Source of the DNA: Streptomyces sp. NBC_00443
Lineage (GTDB): Bacteria > Actinomycetota > Actinomycetes > Streptomycetales > Streptomycetaceae
NCBI RefSeq assembly: GCF_036014175.1
Contig: NZ_CP107917.1
Coordinates: 2,294,001 to 2,358,000, forward strand
Direction of reading: 5' to 3'
Length of the DNA stretch: 64,000 nucleotides
Position numbers and translations under genes: made by a program. The notes beneath the pieces were generated by a model. That model had not been told where the DNA came from, did not search any database, and saw only the letters and a list, made by a program, of their open reading frames with translations. This document shows, in pieces, positions 8,703-15,439 of this stretch. How positions within the stretch are numbered: the stretch's first letter is position 1; every line of letters starts with the position of its first letter.

Positions 8703-9655
8703 CGCGGCCCTTGCAACTAGGCGTCGTCGGTCTCGGCGCCATCTCTCCCTACTACCTGACCGCCGCGGAGCGGCTGCCCGAGTGGCGGCTGACCGCCGTG
8801 TGCGACGCCAGGGCCGAGGCCCTGGAGCAGTTCCCGGGCCCGGTGGCACGCTTCAGCGACCACCGCACGCTGCTGGACCGGGCGCGACCGGACGCCCTCG
8901 TCGTGGCCGTGCCCAACGACGTCCACCTGCCCCTGTGCCGGGACGCCCTGGCCGCCGGCGTCCCGGTCTGCGTCGAGAAGCCCCTCGCCCTGACCGCGGC
9001 CGAGGGGTCCGTGCTGGTGGATCTGGCGCGGCGCTGCCGGGTCCCGCTGATGACGGCGTTCCACCGCCGCTACAACGACGCCGTCCGCGCACTGGCACGC
9101 CGGACGACGGGCCGGGAGATCCGCTCCGTCCGGGTGCGCTATCTGGAGCGCATCGAGGAGCATCTCGGCGGCGAGGACTGGTATTTGGACCCGGCCCGCT
9201 GCGGCGGCGGCTGTGTCGCGGACAACGGCCCCAACGCCCTCGACCTGGTGCGGCTGCTGCTCGGTGAACTCTCCGTCACCGGCTGCGAGATCCGCCGCGA
9301 CGGCTCCGGCATCGACCGTCAGACGGTGATCCGCCTGCGTGGCCGTACGGGAACCACGGCCTCAGTCGAGCTGGACTGGTCGTACCCGGGGGAACTCAAG
9401 GACATCGAGGTGGAGCTGGCCGGCGGAGAGGTGCTGCACGCCGACATGCTGGCCGGACACACCGGCTTCAAGGCGTCGCTGTGGCACGAGTACGAGGCGA
9501 TCCTCACCGAGTTCGCCGCGCTCGTCCGTACCGGTGCCCCGGCCGGCCCGGGGGCGCACGGTGGCCTGACCGCGCTGGAACTGGTGGAGGCGGCCTACCG
9601 CTGTGCCCGGCCCGCATGGGATGCGACGGCGACGGCGGCGGAGGCGGACCGGTGA
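8699..9655 (+). CDS. Gfo/Idh/MocA-family oxidoreductase, second copy
   Basis: The 318-residue protein starts with LGVVGLGAISPYYL, a Rossmann fold, continues with VVAVPNDVHLPLC and the family motif VCVEKPLALTA, and has the C-terminal alpha/beta domain with NGPNALDLVRLLLG where the catalytic His/Lys region lies. It is not closely similar to the copy at 4239-5315, so it probably acts on a different position or intermediate. It overlaps the Ldh-family stop by ATGA and its own stop is overlapped by the next gene (GTGA). Two Gfo/Idh enzymes and two DegT aminotransferases in one locus fit two oxidation-transamination rounds. Confidence 0.87.
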   Translation: MTRPLQLGVVGLGAISPYYLTAAERLPEWRLTAVCDARAEALEQFPGPVARFSDHRTLLDRARPDALVVAVPNDVHLPLCRDALAAGVPVCVEKPLALTAAEGSVLVDLARRCRVPLMTAFHRRYNDAVRALARRTTGREIRSVRVRYLERIEEHLGGEDWYLDPARCGGGCVADNGPNALDLVRLLLGELSVTGCEIRRDGSGIDRQTVIRLRGRTGTTASVELDWSYPGELKDIEVELAGGEVLHADMLAGHTGFKASLWHEYEAILTEFAALVRTGAPAGPGAHGGLTALELVEAAYRCARPAWDATATAAEADR

Positions 9656-10068
9656 ATCCGGCGGAGGACGGCCCGAAGCGCGTGGTGCGCGGATCACTGG
9701 TCAAGGTGCTCGTGCACCGCCGCACGGACCGCGGCATGCGGTTGGAGGAGCACGCGGCACGCTGCGTACGCCGGGGCGAGGTGCACGAACTGGTCACCAC
9801 CGACCAGTGGGACCCGCACCCCGGCGCACGGATCGACCGGGTCGGTTTCCTGGGCTTCACCGAGTTGCTGTGCGGCGGTGTGATCGACCGGGGTGATCTG
9901 GTCCGGATCGGGGACACGACGGTCGGCACGGTGCTCGGCTTCGACGCCTGCCACCTGCCGAACCACTACAACATCCTGATCCACGCGGCGCGTCCGGTCA
10001 GCGGCAGGGACCTGGGCCTGCGGCCGGAGACCGCCGTCACCTTCGTCCAGGGCCGGGCCGGGGATTAG
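9652..10068 (+). CDS. Small conserved-looking protein of unknown function, end of the cluster operon
   Basis: I do not recognise this 138-residue protein. GTG at 9652 overlaps the previous stop as GTGA, so it is translated with the oxidoreductase. It is predicted soluble, with no signal peptide, membrane segment or cysteine-rich motif. Notable stretches are GSLVKVLVHRRTDRGM, DRVGFLGFTELLCGG, VRIGDTTVGTVLGFD and LPNHYNILIHA, an alternating hydrophobic pattern that suggests a beta-rich fold. Being last in a catalytic operon, it could be a small enzyme, an accessory subunit or a binding protein. The longer open frame starting at 9481 is only chance extension inside the oxidoreductase gene. Confidence 0.8.
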   Translation: MNPAEDGPKRVVRGSLVKVLVHRRTDRGMRLEEHAARCVRRGEVHELVTTDQWDPHPGARIDRVGFLGFTELLCGGVIDRGDLVRIGDTTVGTVLGFDACHLPNHYNILIHAARPVSGRDLGLRPETAVTFVQGRAGD

Positions 10069-10167
10069 GGCACGGTTTCCGCGCCGCCCGGTGCCTGAAG
10101 GGCCTCTGGTCGCGCACCGGATGGCCCCGGCCCGGTGAACGGGCGGCGCCATCCGGTGGCGGTGGAG

Positions 10168-10189
10168 CCCGGGTGGTTACCCACCCGGG
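10168..10189. terminator. Hairpin between convergent genes
   Basis: CCCGGGTGG at 10168-10176 pairs perfectly with CCACCCGGG at 10181-10189 across a four-base loop. It lies between the end of the rightward cluster operon (10068) and the end of the leftward EF-hand gene (10211), so it can act as a bidirectional terminator. There is no T-run, as is usual for Streptomyces. Confidence 0.6.
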
Positions 10190-10210
10190 TCACAGCTGCC
10201 GCTCGGCAGG

Positions 10211-10741
10211 TCAGCCGAGCAGGTCGACCTCCAGGCTGCCGAAGTGGAAGTCACGGACGACCTGCAGCAGTTCGTCCTCGGACAGCCTTCCGTCGCCGTT
10301 GGTGTCCACCTTCTGGAACATCTTCCCGGCCTGGGAGGCCGGCACGCCGACGGCGGACAGCCACGCCTGGAACTCACGGGCGTCGATCTCACCGTCGTGG
10401 TTGTCGTCGCACAGGCGGACCAATGCCTTCACGATGGGAGAGAGCGCACGGTTGAAGCTCGCCTCACCCTCCTTGAACAGCAACTCCCCCGTGGCGTCGA
10501 GGAACTGCTCCCGGCTGATGGCGCCACCGGGGACGCCGGCCTTCTGGGCGAGGTGCTCGTACAGCCCCTGGAAGGCACTGTGGAGCTCCTGCACCTCCGG
10601 GGAGTCGGCGCTCTTGCCGAGGTTCTGGGCGATCCGGGCGGCCTCGCCCTGGAAGTCGCTCGCCTCCAGGACGCCGTTGCCGTCGGTGTCCCACTTCTCG
10701 AAGCGCTTCACCAGGCGGTCGTTGGCGACAGCGGTGCTCAT
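10211..10741 (-). CDS. EF-hand calcium-binding protein (calerythrin/CabB-like)
   Basis: The 176-residue soluble protein has three clear EF-hand loops: DTDGNGVLEASD (residues 18-29), DDNHDGEIDARE (112-123) and DTNGDGRLSEDE (146-157). The second-hand position, about residues 65-80, is degenerate. This 1-3-4 pattern is that of calerythrin-type four-EF-hand sarcoplasmic proteins of actinobacteria, which bind calcium in the cytoplasm and probably buffer or sense it. ATG is at 10739-10741 with AGGAGAGACAC upstream. It stands alone, with a hairpin on either side. Confidence 0.92.
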   Translation of the reverse strand: MSTAVANDRLVKRFEKWDTDGNGVLEASDFQGEAARIAQNLGKSADSPEVQELHSAFQGLYEHLAQKAGVPGGAISREQFLDATGELLFKEGEASFNRALSPIVKALVRLCDDNHDGEIDAREFQAWLSAVGVPASQAGKMFQKVDTNGDGRLSEDELLQVVRDFHFGSLEVDLLG

Positions 10742-10827
10742 GTGTCTCTCCTAGTCTCGGACGGTGTCCGATGATGTCGAGTGGTGTCGGGTGGATGACG
10801 GACCGCGGCACCTGGGCAGGGCCGCGA

Positions 10828-10931
10828 CCGCGCAGGGCGGTACCGCCCTGCGCGGGCTCTGGGGCCGGCGACGGCCGGCAGGGGGACGCCGGCTCAGGCC
10901 GGCGCGAGGAGGCTCCGGCTTAAGCCGGAGC
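10828..10931. terminator. Array of three strong hairpins after the UDP-sugar dehydrogenase gene
   Basis: Three inverted repeats lie within about 100 bp: a perfect 28-bp palindrome at 10828-10855 (centre GGTACC), a 7-bp stem CGCCGGC/GCCGGCG at 10887-10904, and a perfect 20-bp palindrome at 10912-10931 (centre TTAA). The last two share the layout CCGGCTNAGGCCGG/GCGAGG and look like tandem copies of one module. Read leftward they follow the dehydrogenase gene ending at 10939 and precede the EF-hand gene, so transcription termination is the simplest role. Confidence 0.6.
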
Positions 10932-10938
10932 GAGGGGG

Positions 10939-12198
10939 TCAGAGATGGGTGACCCGGCTGCCCACGGCCGTGCCGCGGGTGTCGAGCAGGGCGCAGCGAG
11001 CCTGGCCCAGTGCTTCCCTGGCGTAACAGGCGTGATCCTGCAACAGGATCGCCACATCGGCCTGGGCCATGGCTTCCTGGAGGTTCTCGGCGCGCCGCAG
11101 AGACCGGCCGCCGACAGTGAACTCGGCTACGTACGGGTCGTGGTAGTACACCTCGGCACCGGCGGCGAGCAATCCTGCCGCCACCGGGTGCGCCGGCGTC
11201 TCCCGGACGTCGGCCACATCCGCTTTGTAGGTGATTCCGAGGAGCAGGGCCCGTGCGCCCTCAGAGCGGCCCCGGGCATCGGTGAGCAGGGCCAGCGCTC
11301 GGTCCACGACATGGTTCGGCATGCGGCCGAGGACCTCGTGTGCGGCTGCCAGCGTGCGGAAGGCGAAGCCCTGGGATTCGGCCCGCGCGGTGAGATAGCG
11401 GGGGTCGACGGGAATGCAGTGCCCACCGACGCCGGGCCCGGGCCTGAAGGGTGCGAAGCCGAACGGCTTGGACGCGGCACAGTGCAGCACGTCCCAGATG
11501 TCGATGCCGGTCTCGTGGCAGAACAGTGCCACTTCGTCGACCAGGGCCATGTTGACGTACCGGTAGGTGTTTTCGAGAAGCTTGGCCATCTCCGCCTCCC
11601 GCGTGCCGCGGGCGAGGACGAGGTGGTCCACGAACCGGGAGTAGAACGCGACGGCGTACTTGGCGCACAGAGCGCTGCAACCGCTCACGACCTTCGGCGT
11701 GTTGCGGATGGTCCACGTCTCGTTGCCGGGGTCGATGCGCTGCGGCGAATACGCCAGGTGGAAGTCCTCGCCCGCCTGCAGCCCGCTGCCGTGCTCCAGC
11801 AGCGGCCGCACGACGTCCTCCGTGGTGCCGGGATAGCTGGTGGACTCCAGGACGACGAGCATGCCGGGGCGCAGCCGGGCGGCGACGGCCCGGGATGCGT
11901 CCTCGACCGCGGACAGGTCGGGTAAGCCCTCCGGTGTGAGTCCGGTCGGCACACAGATCACCACGGTCTGCGCGCCGTCCAGGACCGCTGGGTCGGTCGT
12001 GGCATGAAAGCCCGCGTCCAGCATGACCGCGACCTCGCCGTCGAAGACTCCGCCGACATGGGAACGGCCTGCGGCGAGTCCCGACACCACCGTGCCGGAC
12101 ACGTCGTACCCCATGGTCGCCAGACCTGCCGAGACCGCGGCTCTGGAGAGCGGCAGCCCGACATGCCCCAGCCCGATGACGACGAGATCTGTGGCCAT
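10939..12198 (-). CDS. Nucleotide-sugar (UDP-glucose/UDP-HexNAc) 6-dehydrogenase
   Basis: The 419-residue protein follows the three-domain layout of UDP-sugar dehydrogenases: N-terminal Rossmann fold VVIGLGHVGLPLS, the VICVPTGLT and LVVLESTSYPGTTE segments, the central helix with YSPQRIDPGNE and LLENTYRYVNMAL, and the catalytic cysteine C261 in GPGVGGHCIPVDP, then a C-terminal UDP-binding domain with LLGITYKADVADVRETPA. It oxidises the C6 hydroxyl of a UDP-hexose to the uronic acid with two NAD+. The HCIPVDP form and the YSPQR signature resemble the UDP-HexNAc dehydrogenases (WecC/TviB group) more than UDP-glucose dehydrogenase proper. It stands alone, so its use (capsule, wall polymer or natural product sugar) is open. 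Confidence 0.88.
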   Translation of the reverse strand: MATDLVVIGLGHVGLPLSRAAVSAGLATMGYDVSGTVVSGLAAGRSHVGGVFDGEVAVMLDAGFHATTDPAVLDGAQTVVICVPTGLTPEGLPDLSAVEDASRAVAARLRPGMLVVLESTSYPGTTEDVVRPLLEHGSGLQAGEDFHLAYSPQRIDPGNETWTIRNTPKVVSGCSALCAKYAVAFYSRFVDHLVLARGTREAEMAKLLENTYRYVNMALVDEVALFCHETGIDIWDVLHCAASKPFGFAPFRPGPGVGGHCIPVDPRYLTARAESQGFAFRTLAAAHEVLGRMPNHVVDRALALLTDARGRSEGARALLLGITYKADVADVRETPAHPVAAGLLAAGAEVYYHDPYVAEFTVGGRSLRRAENLQEAMAQADVAILLQDHACYAREALGQARCALLDTRGTAVGSRVTHL

Positions 12199-12247
12199 GT
12201 GCGTACGTTCTCCTGAGTGTGTGGGGGTGAACGGGAACAGCGGTGTC

Positions 12248-12556
12248 TCAGGCGGAGAAACTGCCGCTGCCGGGCGCCACGTGCGAGCCGTATCCGGGCT
12301 CCACGGTGAGGCCGGGCGTCAGACAGAACGGGTCGGCGTGGACGGTGACCGGACGATCGGTGTGGTTCGTCAGCACATGCGCGTCGGGCGGAAGCTTCTG
12401 GCACCCTTGCGGATCGCGATAGACAGTCAGTGGCGTCGCTTCCGTAGTGAACACCACAACGTCGCCCTGCTCCGCCGCGGCAGCGGTGCCGGTGGCGGCG
12501 CTCGCCGCGAGCAGCGCACCGGCAGCGGCGAACATGAAGACCGTGGCGCAGCGCAT
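12248..12556 (-). CDS. Small secreted protein of unknown function
   Basis: From ATG at 12554-12556 (binding site GAAAGGGCC eight bases upstream) this gives 102 residues. A Sec signal peptide, MRCATVFMFAAAGALLAAS with an Ala-rich end near TAAAAEQ, is followed by a mature domain of about 75 residues. That domain has two cysteines (DPQGCQKLPPD and DPFCLTPG), probably one disulfide, and a beta-rich look. A longer frame begins at 12610 but lacks a binding site and would bury the signal peptide. I do not recognise the family. Confidence 0.7.
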   Translation of the reverse strand: MRCATVFMFAAAGALLAASAATGTAAAAEQGDVVVFTTEATPLTVYRDPQGCQKLPPDAHVLTNHTDRPVTVHADPFCLTPGLTVEPGYGSHVAPGSGSFSA

Positions 12557-12886
12557 GAATTGGCCCTTTCGGCAGTGTGTTGTCGAAATGATTCTTTTCG
12601 GGAGATGCACCCGCTAAGCACGGCCCAACCCTGATGCGCCCGAACCAGTGATGCAGTCAAATGAAATTGACGCCACGGTCGGTGATCCGCGCGCCCCGTC
12701 GGTGTCTGACGCGCACGGGGCCGGGCACCGGTTCACCGTCTCGGCGAGAAACCGTTTGTGGCTCAGGCGATCCCAAGTCGGCTGCCGACCAGCGGCCACC
12801 CGGGGAAGATCGTGCCGCCCCCCACGGCAGCGTTGCCTGCGAACTCGGGTGCGCCGAAACACCGATCCGCCGCCCCTGTCCGTCTT

Positions 12887-12921
12887 TCGCATCTGACGCG
12901 AGATTTTCGCATCAGATGCGA
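12887..12921. promoter_or_regulatory. Operator-like 10-bp inverted repeat
   Basis: TCGCATCTGA at 12887-12896 is the exact reverse complement of TCAGATGCGA at 12912-12921. The 15-base spacer itself contains a TTTTCGCA that repeats the left arm's TTTCGCATC as a direct repeat. The arm spacing (centre to centre 25 bp) is suitable for a dimeric regulator or for a hairpin. No adjacent regulator gene is seen. Function unknown. Confidence 0.4.
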
Positions 12922-13112
12922 CTCGGGGCGTCTTCGCAGTTCAAGGTTCGCAGATGTCCGCCAACAAGATCGCTACCGTGGCTCGGAGGCCAACGGCCCA
13001 GCCTGTCGACGTTCAGCTTCACCCGCCCGTCGTCCTGCACCTCAATGGAGACCTTCGCCGCCGACCCCGCCTCCTCAAGACGCTCGGCGAGCTGTTTCCA
13101 CCCGGCGTCCAT
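12912..13112 (-). CDS. Doubtful 66-residue protein or gene remnant
   Basis: The leftward frame from ATG at 13110-13112 encodes MDAGWKQLAERLEEAGSAAK followed by VSIEVQDDGRVKLNVDRLGRW, which reads like an amphipathic helix plus a beta hairpin. The ribosome binding site is poor (GGAG twelve bases away) and the frame stays open upstream to 13310. It may be the tail of a decayed gene. I do not recognise it. Confidence 0.2.
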   Translation of the reverse strand: MDAGWKQLAERLEEAGSAAKVSIEVQDDGRVKLNVDRLGRWPPSHGSDLVGGHLRTLNCEDAPSRI

Positions 13113-13247
13113 GCCCCGCACCGGCTCCGCCGGGTGCTCCTCGGCTGTTCCCTCAAGGCCGGGTGAACAGCCGACATCGCGACCCCACAGGCTTTGATGC
13201 CTTCCGTCGAGCGTGACGTGAGCCGCATTCCGCCGTTGTAAGAGGCG

Positions 13248-14477
13248 ATGCTCCCGACACCACAGCAAGACCTCAGCGCTCCCACGATCGTGATCGGAGC
13301 GGGCCCCCACGGCCTGGCGGTCGCCGCACTACTGCGCCGCTCCGGGGTACTGGCCGTGATCCTGGAACGGTCGGACCAAGTGGGAGCAAGCTGGGCGCAG
13401 CGCTACGACCATTTGCGCCTGCACACCACCCTCGGCGCCTCGAAACTCCCCGGCCTGTCGGTGCCGCGCCAAGCGGGCCCGTGGGTAGGCCGTGACGACT
13501 ACGTGCGATACCTGGAGAGCTACGTCGCCCATCACCGACTCGACGTCCGGCTGACTACCCTGGTGCAGCGCATCGAACGGGCTGAGCCGGGCTCAGGGGC
13601 ACAGTGGCTGGTCCACACCCCCGACCGCCCAGTGACTGCCGGTGCGGTCGTGGTGGCCACCGGCCGCTGCCACACCCCGAACATCCCCGACTGGCCCGGA
13701 CGTTCAACCTTCACCGGCACGCTGCTCCACTCGGCCCACTACCGATCTCCGGCCCCCTACCGTGGGCGGGACGTCCTGGTGGTCGGCGCCGGTAACAGCG
13801 GTACCGAGATCGCGAGTGTCCTGGCCGTGGCGGGAGCCGAACGGGTACGAATCGCGGTCCGTACCCCACCCAACATCCTGCCCCGCTCCAGCGCACGATG
13901 GCATGCGGTCGGCCGGCTGACGGAGGTCCTCCCGCTCACGTGGCGCGACCGCACCTCCCTGATCACGCAACGTCTCGCGGTGCCCGACCTGACCTCACGG
14001 GGACTGCCCCGGCCCCGCACGGGCCTGTACACCCGCAATGCCCGCGAAGGGGTCAACCCGGTGCTCGACCACGGCTTCGTGGACGCCGTCGGGTCCGGGC
14101 AAGTCGAGCCGGTCGCAGCCGTCCAGGCGTTCGAGGGCCCCGACGTATTACTGGCCGACGGCACCCGGCTGCGACCCGACACGGTCATCGCCGCCACCGG
14201 GTACCAGCCCAACCTGCACAACCTGGTCGGGTCCCTGGGCGTACTCAACGAGGACGGGCAACCCCTCGCAGTAGGGCCAGAGACCCATCCCGCAGCCCCG
14301 CGCCTGTACTTCACCGGATACACCAATCCCCTCACGGGTGTCCTTCGCCAGGCAGGCATCGAAGCGCGCGCCATCACGCAGGCGTTACGGCGCGAGACGG
14401 CGCGGGTCCCCCTTCCCTCCCCCCGCGTTGGCGACCGCACGGCCGACACACTCCACAGAGGGCACGCTTCAAGTTGA
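13248..14477 (+). CDS. Flavin-containing monooxygenase-like NAD(P)/FAD oxidoreductase (CzcO-type)
   Basis: The 409-residue protein has two dinucleotide-binding folds: FAD at IVIGAGPHGLAVAALLRRSG near the N-terminus and NADPH at LVVGAGNSGTEIASVLAVAG in the middle. It also has the FMO/BVMO-type linker segments GASWAQRYDHLRLHT and VVVATGRCHTPNIPDWPG and the closing motif VIAATGYQPNL. Such enzymes oxygenate heteroatoms or ketones, or act as disulfide-type reductases. ATG at 13248 has only a closely spaced GAGG (two bases), so initiation may be weak. It is monocistronic and is followed by almost 1 kb without genes. Substrate unknown. Confidence 0.85.
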   Translation: MLPTPQQDLSAPTIVIGAGPHGLAVAALLRRSGVLAVILERSDQVGASWAQRYDHLRLHTTLGASKLPGLSVPRQAGPWVGRDDYVRYLESYVAHHRLDVRLTTLVQRIERAEPGSGAQWLVHTPDRPVTAGAVVVATGRCHTPNIPDWPGRSTFTGTLLHSAHYRSPAPYRGRDVLVVGAGNSGTEIASVLAVAGAERVRIAVRTPPNILPRSSARWHAVGRLTEVLPLTWRDRTSLITQRLAVPDLTSRGLPRPRTGLYTRNAREGVNPVLDHGFVDAVGSGQVEPVAAVQAFEGPDVLLADGTRLRPDTVIAATGYQPNLHNLVGSLGVLNEDGQPLAVGPETHPAAPRLYFTGYTNPLTGVLRQAGIEARAITQALRRETARVPLPSPRVGDRTADTLHRGHASS

Positions 14478-15439
14478 CGGGCCTCGGAAGCTCTGTCCTT
14501 CAGCGGCGTGCCCGGCAGGGCGAGTGGATGGCCTCGCGCCTACGGCGACACAGTCCCTGTCCTCCTAGGCCGCCGGCAGGGGGCGGAACAGCAGGTGCGG
14601 TGACCCATAAGGCTCCCCCAGGACCTGCCGGCCTCCTTCTCGTCAGCTGACGGCGCCAGGCCGCCGCCATGGAGGCGGCCGGTGGATCGCAACCCATGCC
14701 CTGCAGCGGGTGGAGGCCGTCCCGGCGAGGAGAAGGTGGCTGTCCCGACGTGGGAAAGAGTGCGGATGCTCCTCGGAGACGAAGGTGGGGGCCTCACCGC
14801 GACTTCAGCGCTCGGCCCGCTGGCCCCTGGGCGACAGGCATCACCCTGGCTCTACCACTGTGGCAGGCCAGGCGAGCGCTGGTCGGCGCCCGGTGACGAC
14901 CTGCCTCACCCTCGTACCGTTTGATGTGAGCGTCAGGACGGTTTCCCATACGCCCCAATGGACGAGGAGAACGCGTCCATCACCTCGCGAGACGCCCCAC
15001 GAAGCCGCAGGTCAAACCCACACCCCGGCACCAGGACACATTCCACGCCGTGTATTTCGGGGAACACGTCGGCGCACCCGGACGCGCCTGAGCAACCAGG
15101 AAAACTGCAGGTCAGAGCCCCTTTGTAGCAGGCTCGAGAATCGCCACGCACTCCACGAGCGACGTCATCGAAAAGAGGTCGTCGCGGACGAGTCACGAAG
15201 AACACCAACTCAGGGACTGTTTTCCGGCTCATTGCTCCGCGTGCGTGCGCCGAGAGCGTCAAGAACAATAGTTCATTCCTCCTCATCACTCGCGACCGGC
15301 ATTCGGAACTTCAAGGACGGCTTCCTCCTGCGCCACCAGGATGTGCTCGGGCAGTCGCAGCAGGGCAGACGAGCCTTCGATGCATGCCGGAATCCGGTTG
15401 GGGTACTCGACGCGATTCGGGCTTGAACAGAGGAGGGAC
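14478..15439. other. Nearly 1 kb without a recognisable gene
   Basis: This stretch has mixed-frame, weakly biased sequence. GCCGGCAGG at 14572-14580 and CCTGCCGGC at 14624-14632 form a long-range hairpin that could end the flavoprotein transcript. Bases 15001-15180 are a diverged copy of the 3' end of the RNA methyltransferase gene at 17.66 kb. The remainder is the leader of the phosphatase gene. No RNA gene or transposase piece is evident. Confidence 0.55.
15001..15180. repeat. Diverged copy of the 3' end and flank of the RNA methyltransferase gene
   Basis: The 180-bp segment aligns without significant gaps to 17547-17727. The last 60 bases are about 88 percent identical. Read on the minus strand, they encode LFSMTSLVECVAILEPATKGL and a stop, against LFPMTSHVECVAILEPAAKGL in the intact gene. 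The rest, which corresponds to DNA downstream of that gene, is more diverged. Similarity ends abruptly upstream of the Asp-Leu-Phe codons. It is a gene fragment with preserved reading frame and stop, such as is left by integration at, or duplication of, a gene's 3' end. Confidence 0.75.

Larger units (their letters stand above)
12557..13247. other. 691-bp spacer with weak coding potential
   Basis: Between the small secreted protein and the flavoprotein lies low-coding DNA. It holds the 10-bp inverted repeat listed at 12887-12921 and a possible short leftward frame at 12912-13112. I see no RNA gene, transposase remnant or strong terminator. It lies in the loosely packed accessory part of the window and may contain decayed genes. 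Confidence 0.5.

Noticed and set aside
15380..15439. SigB-type promoter (GGGTAC near 15397-15403) before the phosphatase gene
   Set aside because: A GGGGTAC occurs, but a matching -35 at 14-16 bp spacing is not convincing.
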